NCBI GenBank assembly: GCA_005881715.1
Contig: VBEE01000039.1
Coordinates: forward strand, 1 to 47,131
Source: Chloroflexota bacterium
GTDB taxonomy: Bacteria; Chloroflexota; Dormibacteria; CF-121
DNA: 47,131 bases
Direction of reading: 5' to 3'
Shown in pieces: positions 7,064-24,856 of this stretch (its first letter is position 1; the number at the start of each line of letters is the position of its first letter). Under the pieces are notes generated by a model. It had not been told where the DNA came from. It was given only the letters and a program-made list of their open reading frames with translations, and ran no database searches. A program made the position numbers and the translations under genes.

Positions 7064-7271
7064 CGAGCCCGCAGGGCGAGCCGCGCTTTCGCGCGAATTA
7101 GGGCCGGCGTCGTATGCGGCCTGTACGCGCTGACGAGGCCGTCGTGATTTCGGCCGAGTGCGCGATGGGCCGCTGGACGACGCATCGGCCCGGTTCGGTT
7201 TCCGTGTAACTGCGCCGGGTAGACTGGCCTTTGCCTTGGCATCAACTACGCCTGCGGCAGCGGAGCGCGCC

Positions 7272-11437
<4,166 letters not shown>

Positions 11438-11457
11438 TCGATTCGCTGATGTCGTGT

Positions 11458-11490
11458 CCCTCCCCTAAGGGGGAGGGCAGGCTGTGGGGC
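11458..11490. repeat. REP-like palindrome downstream of ligA
   Basis: CCCTCCCC (11458-11465), loop TAAG, GGGGAGGG (11470-11477), followed by CAGGCTGTGGGG. This is the intergenic counterpart of the element inside tsaD at 3748. It lacks a T-tract, so it is more likely a dispersed repeat than a terminator, though it could stall transcription. Confidence 0.6.
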
Positions 11491-11542
11491 CGTTCTGCCA
11501 CAAGGGCCCGGCCAGATAACGCTGGGTGACCGCTATCAGAAT

Positions 11543-11571
11543 TTGTAACGATTCGTCACAGCTCCTTAACT
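11543..11571 (+). promoter_or_regulatory. Possible promoter of the GGDEF-EAL gene
   Basis: TTGTAA (11543-11548), 17 nt, TTAACT (11566-11571), 18 nt before the ATG at 11590. The -35 box is fair and the -10 box poor. The spacing is right, but the call rests on this alone. Confidence 0.3.
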
Positions 11572-11589
11572 TCTCTTTCCCGGTGTGCC

Positions 11590-14500
11590 ATGCATATTGC
11601 GGGCATGTCGGTTCCGCCGGTGCTGGCCGCCCCCGGCGATCGGGTGATGGCGCGCCTGCGCAGAATCGACAGTCGCGGCCTGCTGGTTCTGCTGAGCATG
11701 ACCGTCCTCTTGCTGGTCTCCGTTCTTGGCGCGCTGCTGCCCGACCGCACCCTGCCGCTGACCTGGTACGTGCCGGCGCTGGACATGGCCATGGTCGTCA
11801 CCCTCGCCGTGGTCCTCATGCTGTCCTCGACGGACGCCATCATCCGGCGACACGGTCGCCTGCTGCCCATCGCGTTTGGCAGTGCCGCCCTTGGGCTCGT
11901 CTGGCTGGCGCACATGTTGACCTTCCCCGGCGTCATTCCCGGGCGATTTCCGCTGGTCTCGAGCCAGACCGCACCGTATCTGTTTCATCTAGGTCACATC
12001 GGCATGCCCTGTGTGCTCACGTGGCTGCTGCTGCAGCGCACCAGTCCGCTTGCGTATCCACGACGATCCCTCGGGCGCACTATCGCGGCGGCGAGCGCTA
12101 TCGCCGGCCTGGGCATCGCAGCCATGACTGCCCTCGCGTTTATCCTTCCGCCACTGATCGTCGATGGCCGGTTCACCGATCTCAACATGGTGTTTCAATC
12201 GGCGCCCTTCCTCGTGATCGCGGTCGCCGCCGCCGCGTACCGCTGCGGTCGCCGTCCGGATCGCCGGATCGCGAGCAGCGCCGTGATGGGCCTGGTGTTG
12301 GTCGCCGTCGAGGCCATGGTGTTCCTCTTCGTGCGCTCCCGGTATGACGGCTTCTGGTACGCGGGGCATGCCCTCCTCTTTCTTCCGTGCGCGGCGCTGT
12401 TCGCGGGAACCATCGGGTTGTACGCGGCCGCCCGCCGGGAGGCCGAGGTCCAACTGCGAGTCATGGAGACGCTCAAGGAGTCGCAACAACGGCTGCAGGT
12501 CATCATCGACACCTCGCCAAACGCCGTGGTCACCGCGGATTCGGGCGGCGTCATCACGGGCTGGAACCGAAAAGCCGAGGAGATCTTCGGATGGTCACAT
12601 GACGAGGCCCTCGGCCGTACGCTGACCGGAACCATCATCCCGGGGCGGTATCACGACGCGCACCTACGCGGACTCAGTCGCTTCGTCGAGAGGGGCGAGG
12701 GACGAATCGTCGGCAAGTCCGTGGAGCTGGCGGCGATCCACCGCGATGGGCATGAGTTCCCGGTCGAGATCTCGGTCGCGGCCACCTCGCGGTCCGGCAC
12801 GAAGGTGGCGTTCGTCGCCTTCGTCAACGACATCAGCCAGCGGCGGGTCGCCGAGCGGCTGCGCAACGTCCAGTTCGCCGTGACTCGCCCGCTCGCCGGT
12901 GCCGGCAGCTGGGCGGAGGCGGCGCCTCAGGTGTTGCAGGGAATCTGCGAGACCCTTGGCTGGTCCGTCGGCGAATTCTGGGTCGTCGACAACGACGCGA
13001 ATGTTCTCCGCCGGGAATACGATTGGCACCGGCCGGGAAAGGATCTCGCCTTCTACGAGGAGGCCGGTCGCGCGTTGACGTTTGCCCGAGGGGTGGGCCT
13101 GGCGGGCCGGGTGTGGGCGACGGGCCGCCCCAGTTCGATCCGCGATCTCGCGAGTGACCGCGACGCGCCGCGCGCTGCCGCCGCCACGAAGGCCGGCTTG
13201 CACACCAAGTTCGCCTTCGCCGTGACCAACGGGCGCAAGGTCACCGGCGTCATCGCGCTCTTCAGTAACGAAATTCGGACCCTCGATCGAGGCACCCTTC
13301 GAGTGATGGCCGGGATCGGCAGCCAGATCGGCCAGTTCATCGAACGGCGACGCGCCGAAGAGGAGTTGCGCAAGAGTGGGGACCGCATCCGGGCGATCCT
13401 CGACAATGTCGCGGACGGCATCGTCACGGTCGACGAGCGGCTTGTGATCCGGTCCTATAACCCCGCCGCCGAACGTCTCTTTGGCTACGCCCCCGATGAG
13501 GTCATCGGCAAGGAGTTCGCGCGGTTGATCGCCGAACCATACCGCGCCGAACTCAAACCGCAGTTGCGCGGTTGTCTCCGGGCGAACGGGCGTGAGGTGT
13601 CGCTCGGGAGTCACGAGACGTCTGGCTTACGGAAGGACGATTCGACCTTTCCCCTGGAGTTCAATCTCGGCCGGCTCGGTCCACAGCGGCTGGTCGTCGG
13701 CAGCCTGCGGGACGTCTCCGACCGCAAGGCCGAGACCGAGGCGCTGCAATACCGGGCGCTCCACGATGCGCTGACCGGGATGCCCAATCGGACGTTCCTG
13801 CGGGAGCGGCTCGAAGAGGCGATCCGGGCGGGCGAGCGGGAGTTGAAACCCGTCGGAGTGCTTCTCCTCGACCTTGACGGTTTCAAAAGCGTCAACGACA
13901 GCCTCGGCCACGAGGCCGGCGATCGGGTGCTGCAGCAGGTCGCTCAGCGGATGCGAAGCGTGCTTCGCAAGGCCGACACGGTCGCCCGATACGGCGGCGA
14001 CGAGTTTGCGGTGGTCCCCTTGGGCGCGACGGATGTGCCGCGCGCCGTCGTGATCGCGGAAAAGCTCCTCCAGGCGGTGGACGCACCCTTCACCATCGAC
14101 GACCAGCCGGTCAACATCAACGGCAGCATCGGCATCGCGATCTTCCCCCAGCACGCCGATGACGCCGATGCCCTGATGCGCCGGGCGGATGTCGCGATGT
14201 ACGCCGCCAAGCGTGCGCGCAGCGGCTTCAGTGTCTACTCGATCGACCAGGAGGGCGGTGACAACGACGGGCGCCTGCCGTTGATCGGCAAATTGCGCTA
14301 CGCCATCGACCAGTTCGAGCTGTTGCTTCACTACCAGCCGATCGTCGCCTCCGGCGACGGGCATCCATTGAAGGTCGAGGCCCTGGTGCGGTGGGGCCAC
14401 CCCAATCACGGGCTGCTGCCGCCCGACGACTTCATCCCCTCGGCCGAGCAGACCGACCTGATCAAGCCGTTAACGGCCTGGGTGCTCAACGAGGCCCTGG

Positions 14501-15054
14501 GCCAGGTCCATGCCTGGTCAAAGGCGGGCATCGACATCGGCGTCTCCGTTAACCTGTCGGCCCGCAACCTGCTGGACGCGGAGCTACCCGATGCTGTGGC
14601 GGAACTGCTGCGAACCTGGCAGGTACCGCCCGAAAAGCTCAGCCTGGAGATCACGGAACGAACCATCATCGCGACCGAGGCCGAGGAAACGTTGGAGCGG
14701 CTGCACGCCACCGGCGTGCAGATCTCGGTCGACGATTTCGGTACCGGGTACTCGTCGCTGACGTACCTGAGGCGTCTCCCGGTGCGCGAGATCAAGATCG
14801 ACAAATCGTTCGTGCAGGACATGACGACGAACCGGGATGGGGCGGCGATCGTGCGCTCCACCATCGACCTCGGCCACAACCTGGGTTTGCAAGTAGTTGC
14901 GGAGGGCGTCGAGGACGAGACGACGGCGGACCTGCTCCGCGAGTACGGCTGTGACTTCATGCAGGGCTTTCACATCAGCCGCCCGGCGGCCGCCGGCCCG
15001 TTGGGTCCGTGGCTGCGGGCCCGCGCCGGCGTGAACGGCGCACTCACCGCCTGA
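11590..15054 (+). CDS. Membrane-bound PAS-GAF-PAS-GGDEF-EAL cyclic-di-GMP enzyme
   Basis: Predicted both to make and to degrade the second messenger c-di-GMP. The 1154 residues begin with an integral membrane sensor of about seven or eight hydrophobic segments (residues about 30-280). Then come a PAS domain (about 295-410), a GAF domain (about 425-580), a second PAS domain (about 590-710), GGDEF (about 715-880) and EAL (about 890-1145). The GGDEF motif is intact (802-806), with an RKAD inhibitory site five residues upstream. The EAL motif (930-932) and the DDFGTGYSSL loop are also intact. Both activities are therefore possible, and product inhibition of the cyclase is likely. The start is ATG 11590. 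It sits between ligA and gatCAB, genes that are often adjacent, as if inserted there. The sensed signal is unknown. Confidence 0.93.
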   Translation: MHIAGMSVPPVLAAPGDRVMARLRRIDSRGLLVLLSMTVLLLVSVLGALLPDRTLPLTWYVPALDMAMVVTLAVVLMLSSTDAIIRRHGRLLPIAFGSAALGLVWLAHMLTFPGVIPGRFPLVSSQTAPYLFHLGHIGMPCVLTWLLLQRTSPLAYPRRSLGRTIAAASAIAGLGIAAMTALAFILPPLIVDGRFTDLNMVFQSAPFLVIAVAAAAYRCGRRPDRRIASSAVMGLVLVAVEAMVFLFVRSRYDGFWYAGHALLFLPCAALFAGTIGLYAAARREAEVQLRVMETLKESQQRLQVIIDTSPNAVVTADSGGVITGWNRKAEEIFGWSHDEALGRTLTGTIIPGRYHDAHLRGLSRFVERGEGRIVGKSVELAAIHRDGHEFPVEISVAATSRSGTKVAFVAFVNDISQRRVAERLRNVQFAVTRPLAGAGSWAEAAPQVLQGICETLGWSVGEFWVVDNDANVLRREYDWHRPGKDLAFYEEAGRALTFARGVGLAGRVWATGRPSSIRDLASDRDAPRAAAATKAGLHTKFAFAVTNGRKVTGVIALFSNEIRTLDRGTLRVMAGIGSQIGQFIERRRAEEELRKSGDRIRAILDNVADGIVTVDERLVIRSYNPAAERLFGYAPDEVIGKEFARLIAEPYRAELKPQLRGCLRANGREVSLGSHETSGLRKDDSTFPLEFNLGRLGPQRLVVGSLRDVSDRKAETEALQYRALHDALTGMPNRTFLRERLEEAIRAGERELKPVGVLLLDLDGFKSVNDSLGHEAGDRVLQQVAQRMRSVLRKADTVARYGGDEFAVVPLGATDVPRAVVIAEKLLQAVDAPFTIDDQPVNINGSIGIAIFPQHADDADALMRRADVAMYAAKRARSGFSVYSIDQEGGDNDGRLPLIGKLRYAIDQFELLLHYQPIVASGDGHPLKVEALVRWGHPNHGLLPPDDFIPSAEQTDLIKPLTAWVLNEALGQVHAWSKAGIDIGVSVNLSARNLLDAELPDAVAELLRTWQVPPEKLSLEITERTIIATEAEETLERLHATGVQISVDDFGTGYSSLTYLRRLPVREIKIDKSFVQDMTTNRDGAAIVRSTIDLGHNLGLQVVAEGVEDETTADLLREYGCDFMQGFHISRPAAAGPLGPWLRARAGVNGALTA

Positions 15055-15067
15055 TCAACTTTCGGTC

Positions 15068-16066
15068 TTACGGGACGTCGATCGTGCGTTCGAACTGGCC
15101 GACGCCTTCGAAGCTGACCACCAGCCGATAGCGGCCGGGCGTGGTCACGAGCCAGCGCCAATGGCCATTCTCCGATCCCAGACCGCTGCTCATCTCGCTC
15201 GAGAGGCTCTGCACATCGACGCCCCTAGCATCGAGTAGCCGCACGTCGAAGACGGGGTGCGGCTTGGACACGTTCGGGATCGCCGGGCCGACCAGATCGG
15301 TGAGGTGGGATGCCAATGGCCCCTCGACGCGCATGTCGACCTGAAGGCTTGGACCTGACCTGACGAGCGAGCTCACATGGAACGTGGTCGCGCCGAGCCG
15401 GCCGTCGGCAGGCAGCGGGGTCAGGTGCTGGCCCGGCTCAACCGCCAGGATCGCGTGGAGACTCCAGTTGCCGGGAACGGTCGTTACCGGCCCCCCGAGG
15501 TTGAGCTGAAGCGCGGACGCGTGCAGCGTGAGGCGAGCGCCGAGCAGCGAGTCCCCCCAGGGTAGGCCCGCGAACGAGATCACGCTGTTGCCGGTGCTGC
15601 TGTCGAAAACGCCATTGCGGGGCCGAAGGCTGCGACCAAACTGATCGGTCAGAACCGACGTCTCGAAGAGGTTTGCCGGCGGCTCAACGCGCAAGACCAG
15701 GACCGTCTGCGTGGCATCTGCATATCCAGCGATCAGCGTAACGCGGTAGCCGGAAGACGTCGCCACATCATTGATGGCGGTGAGCCGGTTGTTCAATGGG
15801 GCGAGGCCGATCGACCGAAGCAGCGCTGCGGTCGGGCCGCCGATCAGGGGCGCACTGGCAAGGGCGTCGGCGAAACGGGGTGCTGCGTAGAGGGACCCGG
15901 CGAGAAATCCGAGTACGAGGAAGCCGGCCGCAACGGGCGCGAGCCATGGCGGACGGCGAGCGGTCCCCATGTTCTGCTTGCGCGCCTGCGCGAGGACGCG
16001 CGGGACGACGGTTGCCGGAAGCGGGATCAGCAGCCCGGTCAATCGTTCTTCAAGCGTCTTGCTCAT
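15068..16066 (-). CDS. Membrane protein partner of the ECF sigma factor (DUF4179-like, probable anti-sigma)
   Basis: A single-pass membrane protein of about 332 residues. The cytoplasmic N-terminus (MSKTLEERLTGLLIPLP) is followed by a membrane span near residues 43-63 and a large extracytoplasmic beta-rich region. The segment NNRLTAINDVATSSGYRVTLIAG resembles DUF4179 domains found in Gram-positive anti-sigma proteins. No zinc-binding HxxxCxxC motif is visible. ATG 16066 follows a GGAGG ribosome site and overlaps the end of the upstream sigma gene by 17 nt, so the pair is coupled. The inferred role is to hold the sigma factor at the membrane until a signal arrives. Function rests mainly on context. 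Confidence 0.7.
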   Translation of the reverse strand: MSKTLEERLTGLLIPLPATVVPRVLAQARKQNMGTARRPPWLAPVAAGFLVLGFLAGSLYAAPRFADALASAPLIGGPTAALLRSIGLAPLNNRLTAINDVATSSGYRVTLIAGYADATQTVLVLRVEPPANLFETSVLTDQFGRSLRPRNGVFDSSTGNSVISFAGLPWGDSLLGARLTLHASALQLNLGGPVTTVPGNWSLHAILAVEPGQHLTPLPADGRLGATTFHVSSLVRSGPSLQVDMRVEGPLASHLTDLVGPAIPNVSKPHPVFDVRLLDARGVDVQSLSSEMSSGLGSENGHWRWLVTTPGRYRLVVSFEGVGQFERTIDVP

Positions 16067-16622
16067 TGGCTTCCTCCAGTCGTCTGCGTAAGTGGTGGAG
16101 CGCTCGGCGGAGCGCCATGGTGGCGGCGGCCGCGCTGATGCCAACCGCGGCTCCGCTCGCGGCGTGGTCGAGGCCCGCCCCGAAGCGCAAGGCGATCAGG
16201 GTCCGATCCCGGGATGGGAGACCGCGGACCGCGTCCAGAAGCTGGGCGTCGGCGATCCGGTCGAGGACTATCGATTCGATCGTTTCGATCGATTCGCTCT
16301 GCTCCGGAAGCCGGGTGAGGCGTTCCCAGAGCGCCAGGCGACGGCCGGCTGCGCGGCCGGCATCCCTCGCGGCGCTCACCACGATGCTCCAGAGCCAGGC
16401 CTCGATCGAGCCGCGGGCGGGGTCGTACGCATCCAGCTTGCGGATCGCCTTGAGAAGTGCCTCCTGGGCGATATCCTCGGCTTCGGCGTTCCCGCGGGCC
16501 ACCATTGCAGCGAAGCGGAACACGCGCTCGGCGTGGGAGCGGCAAAGTTCCTCCGCTCGTAGCCCCGATCGGCCAGTCACCCCTGGGCATTCTGCGCCAC
16601 CGGCGAGCGGGAGACCGCTCAT
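16050..16622 (-). CDS. ECF-type RNA polymerase sigma factor
   Basis: Directs RNA polymerase to a specific promoter set. The 190 residues show a sigma-2 region (SHAERVFRFAAMVARGNAEAEDIAQEALLKAIRKL, then SIEAWLWSIV) at about 28-90. A sigma-4 region follows at about 125-185 (LLDAVRGLPSRDRTLIALRFGAGLDHAASGAAVGIS). The region-4 helix-turn-helix is unusually rich in alanine, so its targets are hard to guess. The gene diverges from gatC with 85 nt between them and is followed by its membrane partner with a 17-nt overlap. Confidence 0.88.
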   Translation of the reverse strand: MSGLPLAGGAECPGVTGRSGLRAEELCRSHAERVFRFAAMVARGNAEAEDIAQEALLKAIRKLDAYDPARGSIEAWLWSIVVSAARDAGRAAGRRLALWERLTRLPEQSESIETIESIVLDRIADAQLLDAVRGLPSRDRTLIALRFGAGLDHAASGAAVGISAAAATMALRRALHHLRRRLEEANEQDA

Positions 16623-16692
16623 ATCCCCTATACGCTGGATGGAGCGCGAATCTAACGAGGACGGCTGCCCGAGAGTCGAGCGGCCATGTCGC

Positions 16693-16698
16693 GATAAT
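16693..16698 (+). promoter_or_regulatory. Possible -10 element of gatC
   Basis: GATAAT at 16693-16698 lies 9 nt before the TTG start of gatC. If used, the transcript would begin almost at the start codon, giving a leaderless or nearly leaderless mRNA. No clear -35 box is visible, and no Shine-Dalgarno sequence precedes gatC. Confidence 0.35.
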
Positions 16699-16707
16699 CT
16701 ATAGGTC

Positions 16708-17010
16708 TTGCCCGAACCTGAGTCTGAGCTCTCGTCCCGCGAAGTCGAGCACGTCGCGCGACTGGCACGGTTGGGGATTACGCCGGAAGAGGTGACCCGC
16801 TACCGGGACCAGCTGCGCAACATCCTGCACCACATCGAGGCGCTGAACCGGGCCGACACGTCGAAGGTCCCGGCCACAGCGCACCCACTCGAGGAGCGCA
16901 ATGTCATGCGTGAGGATCGGCGTGAGCCCTCGCTGCCGGCGGAGGCTGCGCTCCGCAACGCACCCAGCCGCGACGACTCGTACTTCAAGGTCAAGGCGAT
17001 CCAGGAGTGA
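16708..17010 (+). CDS. gatC: Asp-tRNA(Asn)/Glu-tRNA(Gln) amidotransferase subunit C
   Basis: The small belt subunit that stabilises GatA-GatB. The 100-residue product has the family pattern [41 protein letters not shown] and the C-terminal [11 protein letters not shown]. The start is TTG 16708; no other start keeps the N-terminal helix, and no ribosome site is evident. It overlaps gatA by 4 nt. Confidence 0.95.
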   Translation: MPEPESELSSREVEHVARLARLGITPEEVTRYRDQLRNILHHIEALNRADTSKVPATAHPLEERNVMREDRREPSLPAEAALRNAPSRDDSYFKVKAIQE

Positions 17011-18479
17011 AGCTCTACCAGCGGACCATCCGCGAGTTGCATCAGATGCTCATCGACCGCGAGATCTCATCGGTTGAGCTGACGGACGCCGTGCTCAACC
17101 AGATCGATCTGGTTGGTGACAAGACCAAGGCCTACCTCCTGGTCACCCGGGAGCTCGCGTTGCGGCAGGCGCAGGCGGCGGACGAGCGGCTACGCGCCAA
17201 GCGCGACGTCCGGCCGCTGACCGGGATCCCGATTGCCTTGAAGGACGTCCTGTGCGTGAGGGACGTCGCGTCCACGGCGGGCTCGAAGATCCTCGGCGGG
17301 TTCACGCCCCCCTACAGCGCCACCGTGGTCGAGCGGCTGGAGGGCGAGGGCGCCGTGTTCCTGGGAAAGACGAACTGCGACGAGTTCGCAATGGGGTCCT
17401 CCAACGAGAACTCCGGTTACTGGCCGGTCCACAACCCCTGGTCGCTCGATCGCGTGCCCGGCGGCTCCAGTGGCGGATCGGCGGCGGCCGTCGCGTCCGG
17501 CGAGGCGATCGCCGCGCTGGGCAGCGACACCGGCGGCTCGATCCGTCAGCCGGCGGCGCTCACCGGCATCGTGGGTATGAAGCCGACCTACGGACGCGTC
17601 AGCCGCTACGGGCTGATCGCCTTCGCCTCGTCGCTCGATCAGATCGGTCCGATGACCCGCGATGTGGCCGACGGTGCGCTGCTGCTGCAAGCCATCGCCG
17701 GCAACGACCCTCGCGATTCAACCAGCTCATCGAGGCCGGTGCCGGATTATCTGGCAACGCTGACGGATGGCGTGAAGGGCATGCGCCTCGGCGTGCCGAA
17801 GGAATACTTCGTAGCCGGCATGGAACCGGCGGTCGAGCAGTCGATCCGTGATGCGATCCGTCTGCTCGAGCAGCAAGGGGCATCGATCGAGGAGGTCAGC
17901 CTGCCGCACAGCGACGTGGCGCTGCCCGCCTACTACATCATCGCGCCGGCGGAGGCGAGCTCCAACCTGGCGCGCTACGACGGCACGCGCTACGGATTCC
18001 AGGCGGGGGGTGGGCGCAACCTGATCGAGGAGTACATGCTGACCCGCCAGCAAGGATTCGGCGCGGAGGTCAAGCGCCGCATCATGCTCGGGACGTATGC
18101 ACTGAGCTCGGGCTACTATGACGCCTACTACCTGCAGGCGCAGAAGGTCCGCACCCTGATCATCGAGGACTTCAAGAAGGCCTTTGAGAAAGTCGATGCG
18201 CTGCTCGGCGCGACATCGCCGACAGCCGCCTTCGAGCTCGGTGCCAAGACCCAGGACCCGGTGGCCATGTACCTGAACGACATCATCACGATCCCGGCGA
18301 ACCTGGGCAACGTCTGTGGCATCTCCGTGCCCTGCGGACTCGTCGATGGCCTGCCGATCGGCCTGCAGGTCATCGCCCCCGGATTCGGCGAGGAGGTGGC
18401 GCTCCGAGTCGCCTATGCGTTCGAGGCTGCCACCGAGTTTCACCGAGCCCGTTCGCCGCTCATGGGGGCCGCCGCGTGA
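17007..18479 (+). CDS. gatA: Asp-tRNA(Asn)/Glu-tRNA(Gln) amidotransferase subunit A
   Basis: The amidase that releases ammonia from glutamine and sends it to GatB to convert misacylated Glu-tRNA(Gln) or Asp-tRNA(Asn). The 490-residue product carries the amidase signature: catalytic Lys79 in [10 protein letters not shown], then the Gly/Ser-rich [16 protein letters not shown] and [13 protein letters not shown] with the cis-Ser and nucleophile Ser. The C-terminal half has [20 protein letters not shown]. The GTG start overlaps the gatC stop. The full gatCAB set implies that glutaminyl- and/or asparaginyl-tRNA is made by the indirect route. Confidence 0.97.
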   Translation: MKLYQRTIRELHQMLIDREISSVELTDAVLNQIDLVGDKTKAYLLVTRELALRQAQAADERLRAKRDVRPLTGIPIALKDVLCVRDVASTAGSKILGGFTPPYSATVVERLEGEGAVFLGKTNCDEFAMGSSNENSGYWPVHNPWSLDRVPGGSSGGSAAAVASGEAIAALGSDTGGSIRQPAALTGIVGMKPTYGRVSRYGLIAFASSLDQIGPMTRDVADGALLLQAIAGNDPRDSTSSSRPVPDYLATLTDGVKGMRLGVPKEYFVAGMEPAVEQSIRDAIRLLEQQGASIEEVSLPHSDVALPAYYIIAPAEASSNLARYDGTRYGFQAGGGRNLIEEYMLTRQQGFGAEVKRRIMLGTYALSSGYYDAYYLQAQKVRTLIIEDFKKAFEKVDALLGATSPTAAFELGAKTQDPVAMYLNDIITIPANLGNVCGISVPCGLVDGLPIGLQVIAPGFGEEVALRVAYAFEAATEFHRARSPLMGAAA

Positions 18480-18521
18480 GCGCACGGGCCCGCCGGCCCA
18501 CGCGAGCGGCGCTTTAGTGCC

Positions 18522-19982
18522 ATGCGAGCGTTAGAGGCAGTCACCCGCTATGAAGTCGTCGTCGGCCTCGAGGTTCACGCCCAGATCCTCACCCAGAGCA
18601 AGATGTTCTGCGGCTGTTCGACCGACTATCTCACCGCGCCGCCAAACGCGAACACTTGCCCGGTCTGCCTCGGCCTGCCCGGCTCGCTCCCGGTCATCAA
18701 CCGGCGCGCCGTCGAGGCGACCATCCGGACCGCGCTGGCCTTGAACTGCGAGATTCCCGAATTCTCGAAGTTCGACCGCAAGAATTACTTCTATCCCGAC
18801 CTGCCGAAGGGCTACCAGATCTCGCAGTACGACCTGCCGTTCAGCCGCAATGGCCGGCTCGAATTCGACCTCAACGGCGAAGCCAAGCGCTGCGGCATCA
18901 CCCGCGTCCACCTCGAGGAAGACACGGGCAAACTCCTGCACGAGGGCGCCATTCACGAAGCGCAGGCTTCGCTGGTGAACTTCAACCGCGCCGGGGTGCC
19001 GCTGATGGAAATCGTATCCGAGCCCGACCTGCGCAGCGCCGACGAGGCCCGCGAATATGTGATGCGCCTGCGCGCCATTCTCCAGTACATCGGCGTAAAC
19101 GGTGGAGACATGGAATCGGGGCAGCTACGTTGCGACGCGAACGTGTCCCTGCGCCCGGCCGGCCAGACCGAGTACGGCACGAAGGTCGAGGTCAAGAACA
19201 TGAACTCGTTCCGCGCCATTCATCGGGCGATCGAGTTCGAGATCGGCCGGCAAACCGAGGTGCTCGACGCGGGCGGCCGGCTGGCGCAGGAGACGCGTGG
19301 CTGGAACGACGCGCGTGGACTGACGGTCTCGCAGCGCAGCAAGGAATATGCGGAGGATTATCGCTACTTCCCGGAGCCGGATCTGCCGCCGCTGGACGTC
19401 AGTCGCGAGTGGGTTGCCCAGATCCGGGCCGGCCTGCCAGAGCTACCGGCGGCCCGGCGCGAGCGCTTCATGACCAGGTTCGGCCTCTCGCCGTATGACG
19501 CCTCGCTGCTGACGTCGTCCAAAACGATGGCCGAGTTTTTCGAGGAGACCGTTCGCCTCGGCGCCCCGGCCAAGGCGGCGGCCAACTGGATCCTCGGCGA
19601 CTTCAGCCGGCTGCTGAACGCCGACCGCAAGGAGATCGACGAGGCCTCGATCAAGCCGGTGCATCTCCAGCAGCTGATCTCGCTGATCGACTCGGGTGCG
19701 ATCACAGGAAAGATGGCGAAGCAGACCTTCGATGCCATGTATCGCGCCCCGGATCCTGGTCCGGCGCTGGAGGCGGCCAGGGGCTCGACCCAGATCAGCG
19801 GCGACGCCGAGCTGGACCGGATCGTCGTCCAGGTGATCGCCGAGAACGCGAAGTCGGTTGCCGACTTCAAAGCTGGGAAGGGACAGGCGCTCAAGTTCCT
19901 GATCGGCCAGGGCATGAAGATCTCCAAGGGCCGGGCCAATCCCCAGCGACTCGACGCGCTGCTGCGCGAGAAAATCTCATAG
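18522..19982 (+). CDS. gatB: Asp-tRNA(Asn)/Glu-tRNA(Gln) amidotransferase subunit B
   Basis: The tRNA-binding kinase/transamidase subunit that activates the misacylated amino acid and adds ammonia. The 486 residues include [23 protein letters not shown], the zinc-site cysteines with [34 protein letters not shown], and [10 protein letters not shown]. The C-terminal YqeY-like tail ends [21 protein letters not shown]. The start is ATG 18522, 42 nt after gatA. The stop overlaps the GTG of the next gene by one base. Confidence 0.97.
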   Translation: MRALEAVTRYEVVVGLEVHAQILTQSKMFCGCSTDYLTAPPNANTCPVCLGLPGSLPVINRRAVEATIRTALALNCEIPEFSKFDRKNYFYPDLPKGYQISQYDLPFSRNGRLEFDLNGEAKRCGITRVHLEEDTGKLLHEGAIHEAQASLVNFNRAGVPLMEIVSEPDLRSADEAREYVMRLRAILQYIGVNGGDMESGQLRCDANVSLRPAGQTEYGTKVEVKNMNSFRAIHRAIEFEIGRQTEVLDAGGRLAQETRGWNDARGLTVSQRSKEYAEDYRYFPEPDLPPLDVSREWVAQIRAGLPELPAARRERFMTRFGLSPYDASLLTSSKTMAEFFEETVRLGAPAKAAANWILGDFSRLLNADRKEIDEASIKPVHLQQLISLIDSGAITGKMAKQTFDAMYRAPDPGPALEAARGSTQISGDAELDRIVVQVIAENAKSVADFKAGKGQALKFLIGQGMKISKGRANPQRLDALLREKIS

Positions 19983-21210
19983 TGCAATTGACGGTTGGCG
20001 AACTCGCCCACGGCGGGGCGGCCCTGGCACGGGTCGACGGCCGGGTGGTGTTTGTCGAAGGGGCCATCCCAGGGGAGACGGTCGAGGCCGAGGTCACCCA
20101 GCGGCGCAAGGATTTCTGGCGAGCGCAGGCCACAAACGTTCTCGACCCGGCGGATGCCCGAGTTACGCCGCCCTGCCCATACTTCGCGGCCGGCTGCGGC
20201 GGATGCCAGCTGCAATACGTCGCCTATCCCGAGCAGCTGGCGCAGAAGCGTCTCGTGCTGCATCGCCAGCTCCAGCGCGCGGATCTCGACTTTTCCGTCG
20301 ATCGGATCGACGTTGTCGGCATGGATGACCCCTGGCGCTACCGGCTGCGCGGCGAATTCCATGTCCTGCGACGCGGTGGAGCGGTCAGCCTCGGCTTCTA
20401 CCGCAAGCACACCTACCAGACCTTGTCAATCGACGCCTGCCTGATCCACGCTGAGCCCATCGAGCGGGCGCTGCCGGCGTTCGCCCATGCTGCCGAAGAC
20501 CCGCGTGCCGCTCGGGTCACGGCACTGCAGTTCACCTGGGCGCCCGGCACCAGTGACCTGCTCTGGGCGCCCTACCCGCCGGGCTCGGCGGACGCCGAAT
20601 TCGGGGCCCGGGCGGCGGCGGGGGTGCAGGAGCTCAACCTCAACGACGATTCCATCGGCATCGACGACGCCGGTCGCCACTTCCGCGTGCGGCCCGAGAC
20701 GTTCGTGCAGGTGAACGCGCGCCAGCGGGAGGTGCTCTACGAGCGTGCCGTAGCCTTCGCAGACCTGAGCGCAAAAGCCCGGGTAGTCGATGCCTACGCC
20801 GGCATCGGCATGCTGACGGCCCGCCTCGCCGACGGCGCCGGGGAGGTGATCGCGATCGAGGAGAGCCCGTACTCGGTGCGGCTGGGCCAGATCAACATGC
20901 AGCTGAATGGCATCGGGAACGTCGCCTACCGGCGGGCTCGGGTGGAGGACAGCGCCGGTCAAATCGAACAACCGGTCGAGGTGCTCGTACTCGACCCGCC
21001 GCGTGCCGGCTGTGCCGGGGCCGCCGTGGACGCGATGGCGAAGCTGGCCCCCGAACGGATCGTCTACATCTCCTGCGAGCCATCAACGCTGGCGCGTGAC
21101 GTCAACCGTTTTTGCGCCACCGGACGCTATACCCTTGTGGAGGTGGCCCTCGTCGACATGTTTCCCCAGACCTATCACATCGAAGCTGTCGTCAAGCTCC
21201 AGCGGAACGC

Positions 21211-21214
<4 letters not shown>
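19982..21214 (+). CDS. RumA/RlmD-type tRNA or 23S rRNA (uracil-5-)-methyltransferase
   Basis: SAM-dependent RNA m5U methyltransferase. A TRAM domain occupies residues about 1-55. An Fe-S cluster motif has C65, C72 and C75, with a probable fourth Cys in SIDACLIHAEP. A Rossmann domain follows, with VVDAYAGIGMLTARLA, LVLDPPRAG and the catalytic SCEPSTLARDV loop. The 410-residue length fits the RlmD/TrmFO-independent family. Substrate (U747, U1939 or tRNA U54) cannot be told from sequence alone. It overlaps gatB by one base and dnaE by four (ATGA), so it probably belongs to the gatCAB-dnaE run. Confidence 0.9.
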
Positions 21215-24777
<3,563 letters not shown>

Positions 24778-24856
24778 CGGCGGGGCAGCAGGGCAACATT
24801 TAGGCCGTCACCAAGGTTTTTGTCATCCGGCTGAGCCCGCTTCCGCCAGCGCCGCG

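Noticed and set aside
7064-7271. Terminator or regulatory RNA between the DUF4388 gene and pcrA
   Set aside because: I found only GC-rich sequence without a convincing stem plus T-tract or promoter pair.
19364-20410. Minus-strand frame of 348 codons over gatB and the methyltransferase
   Set aside because: Both plus-strand genes are certain; the antisense frame is a GC-bias shadow.
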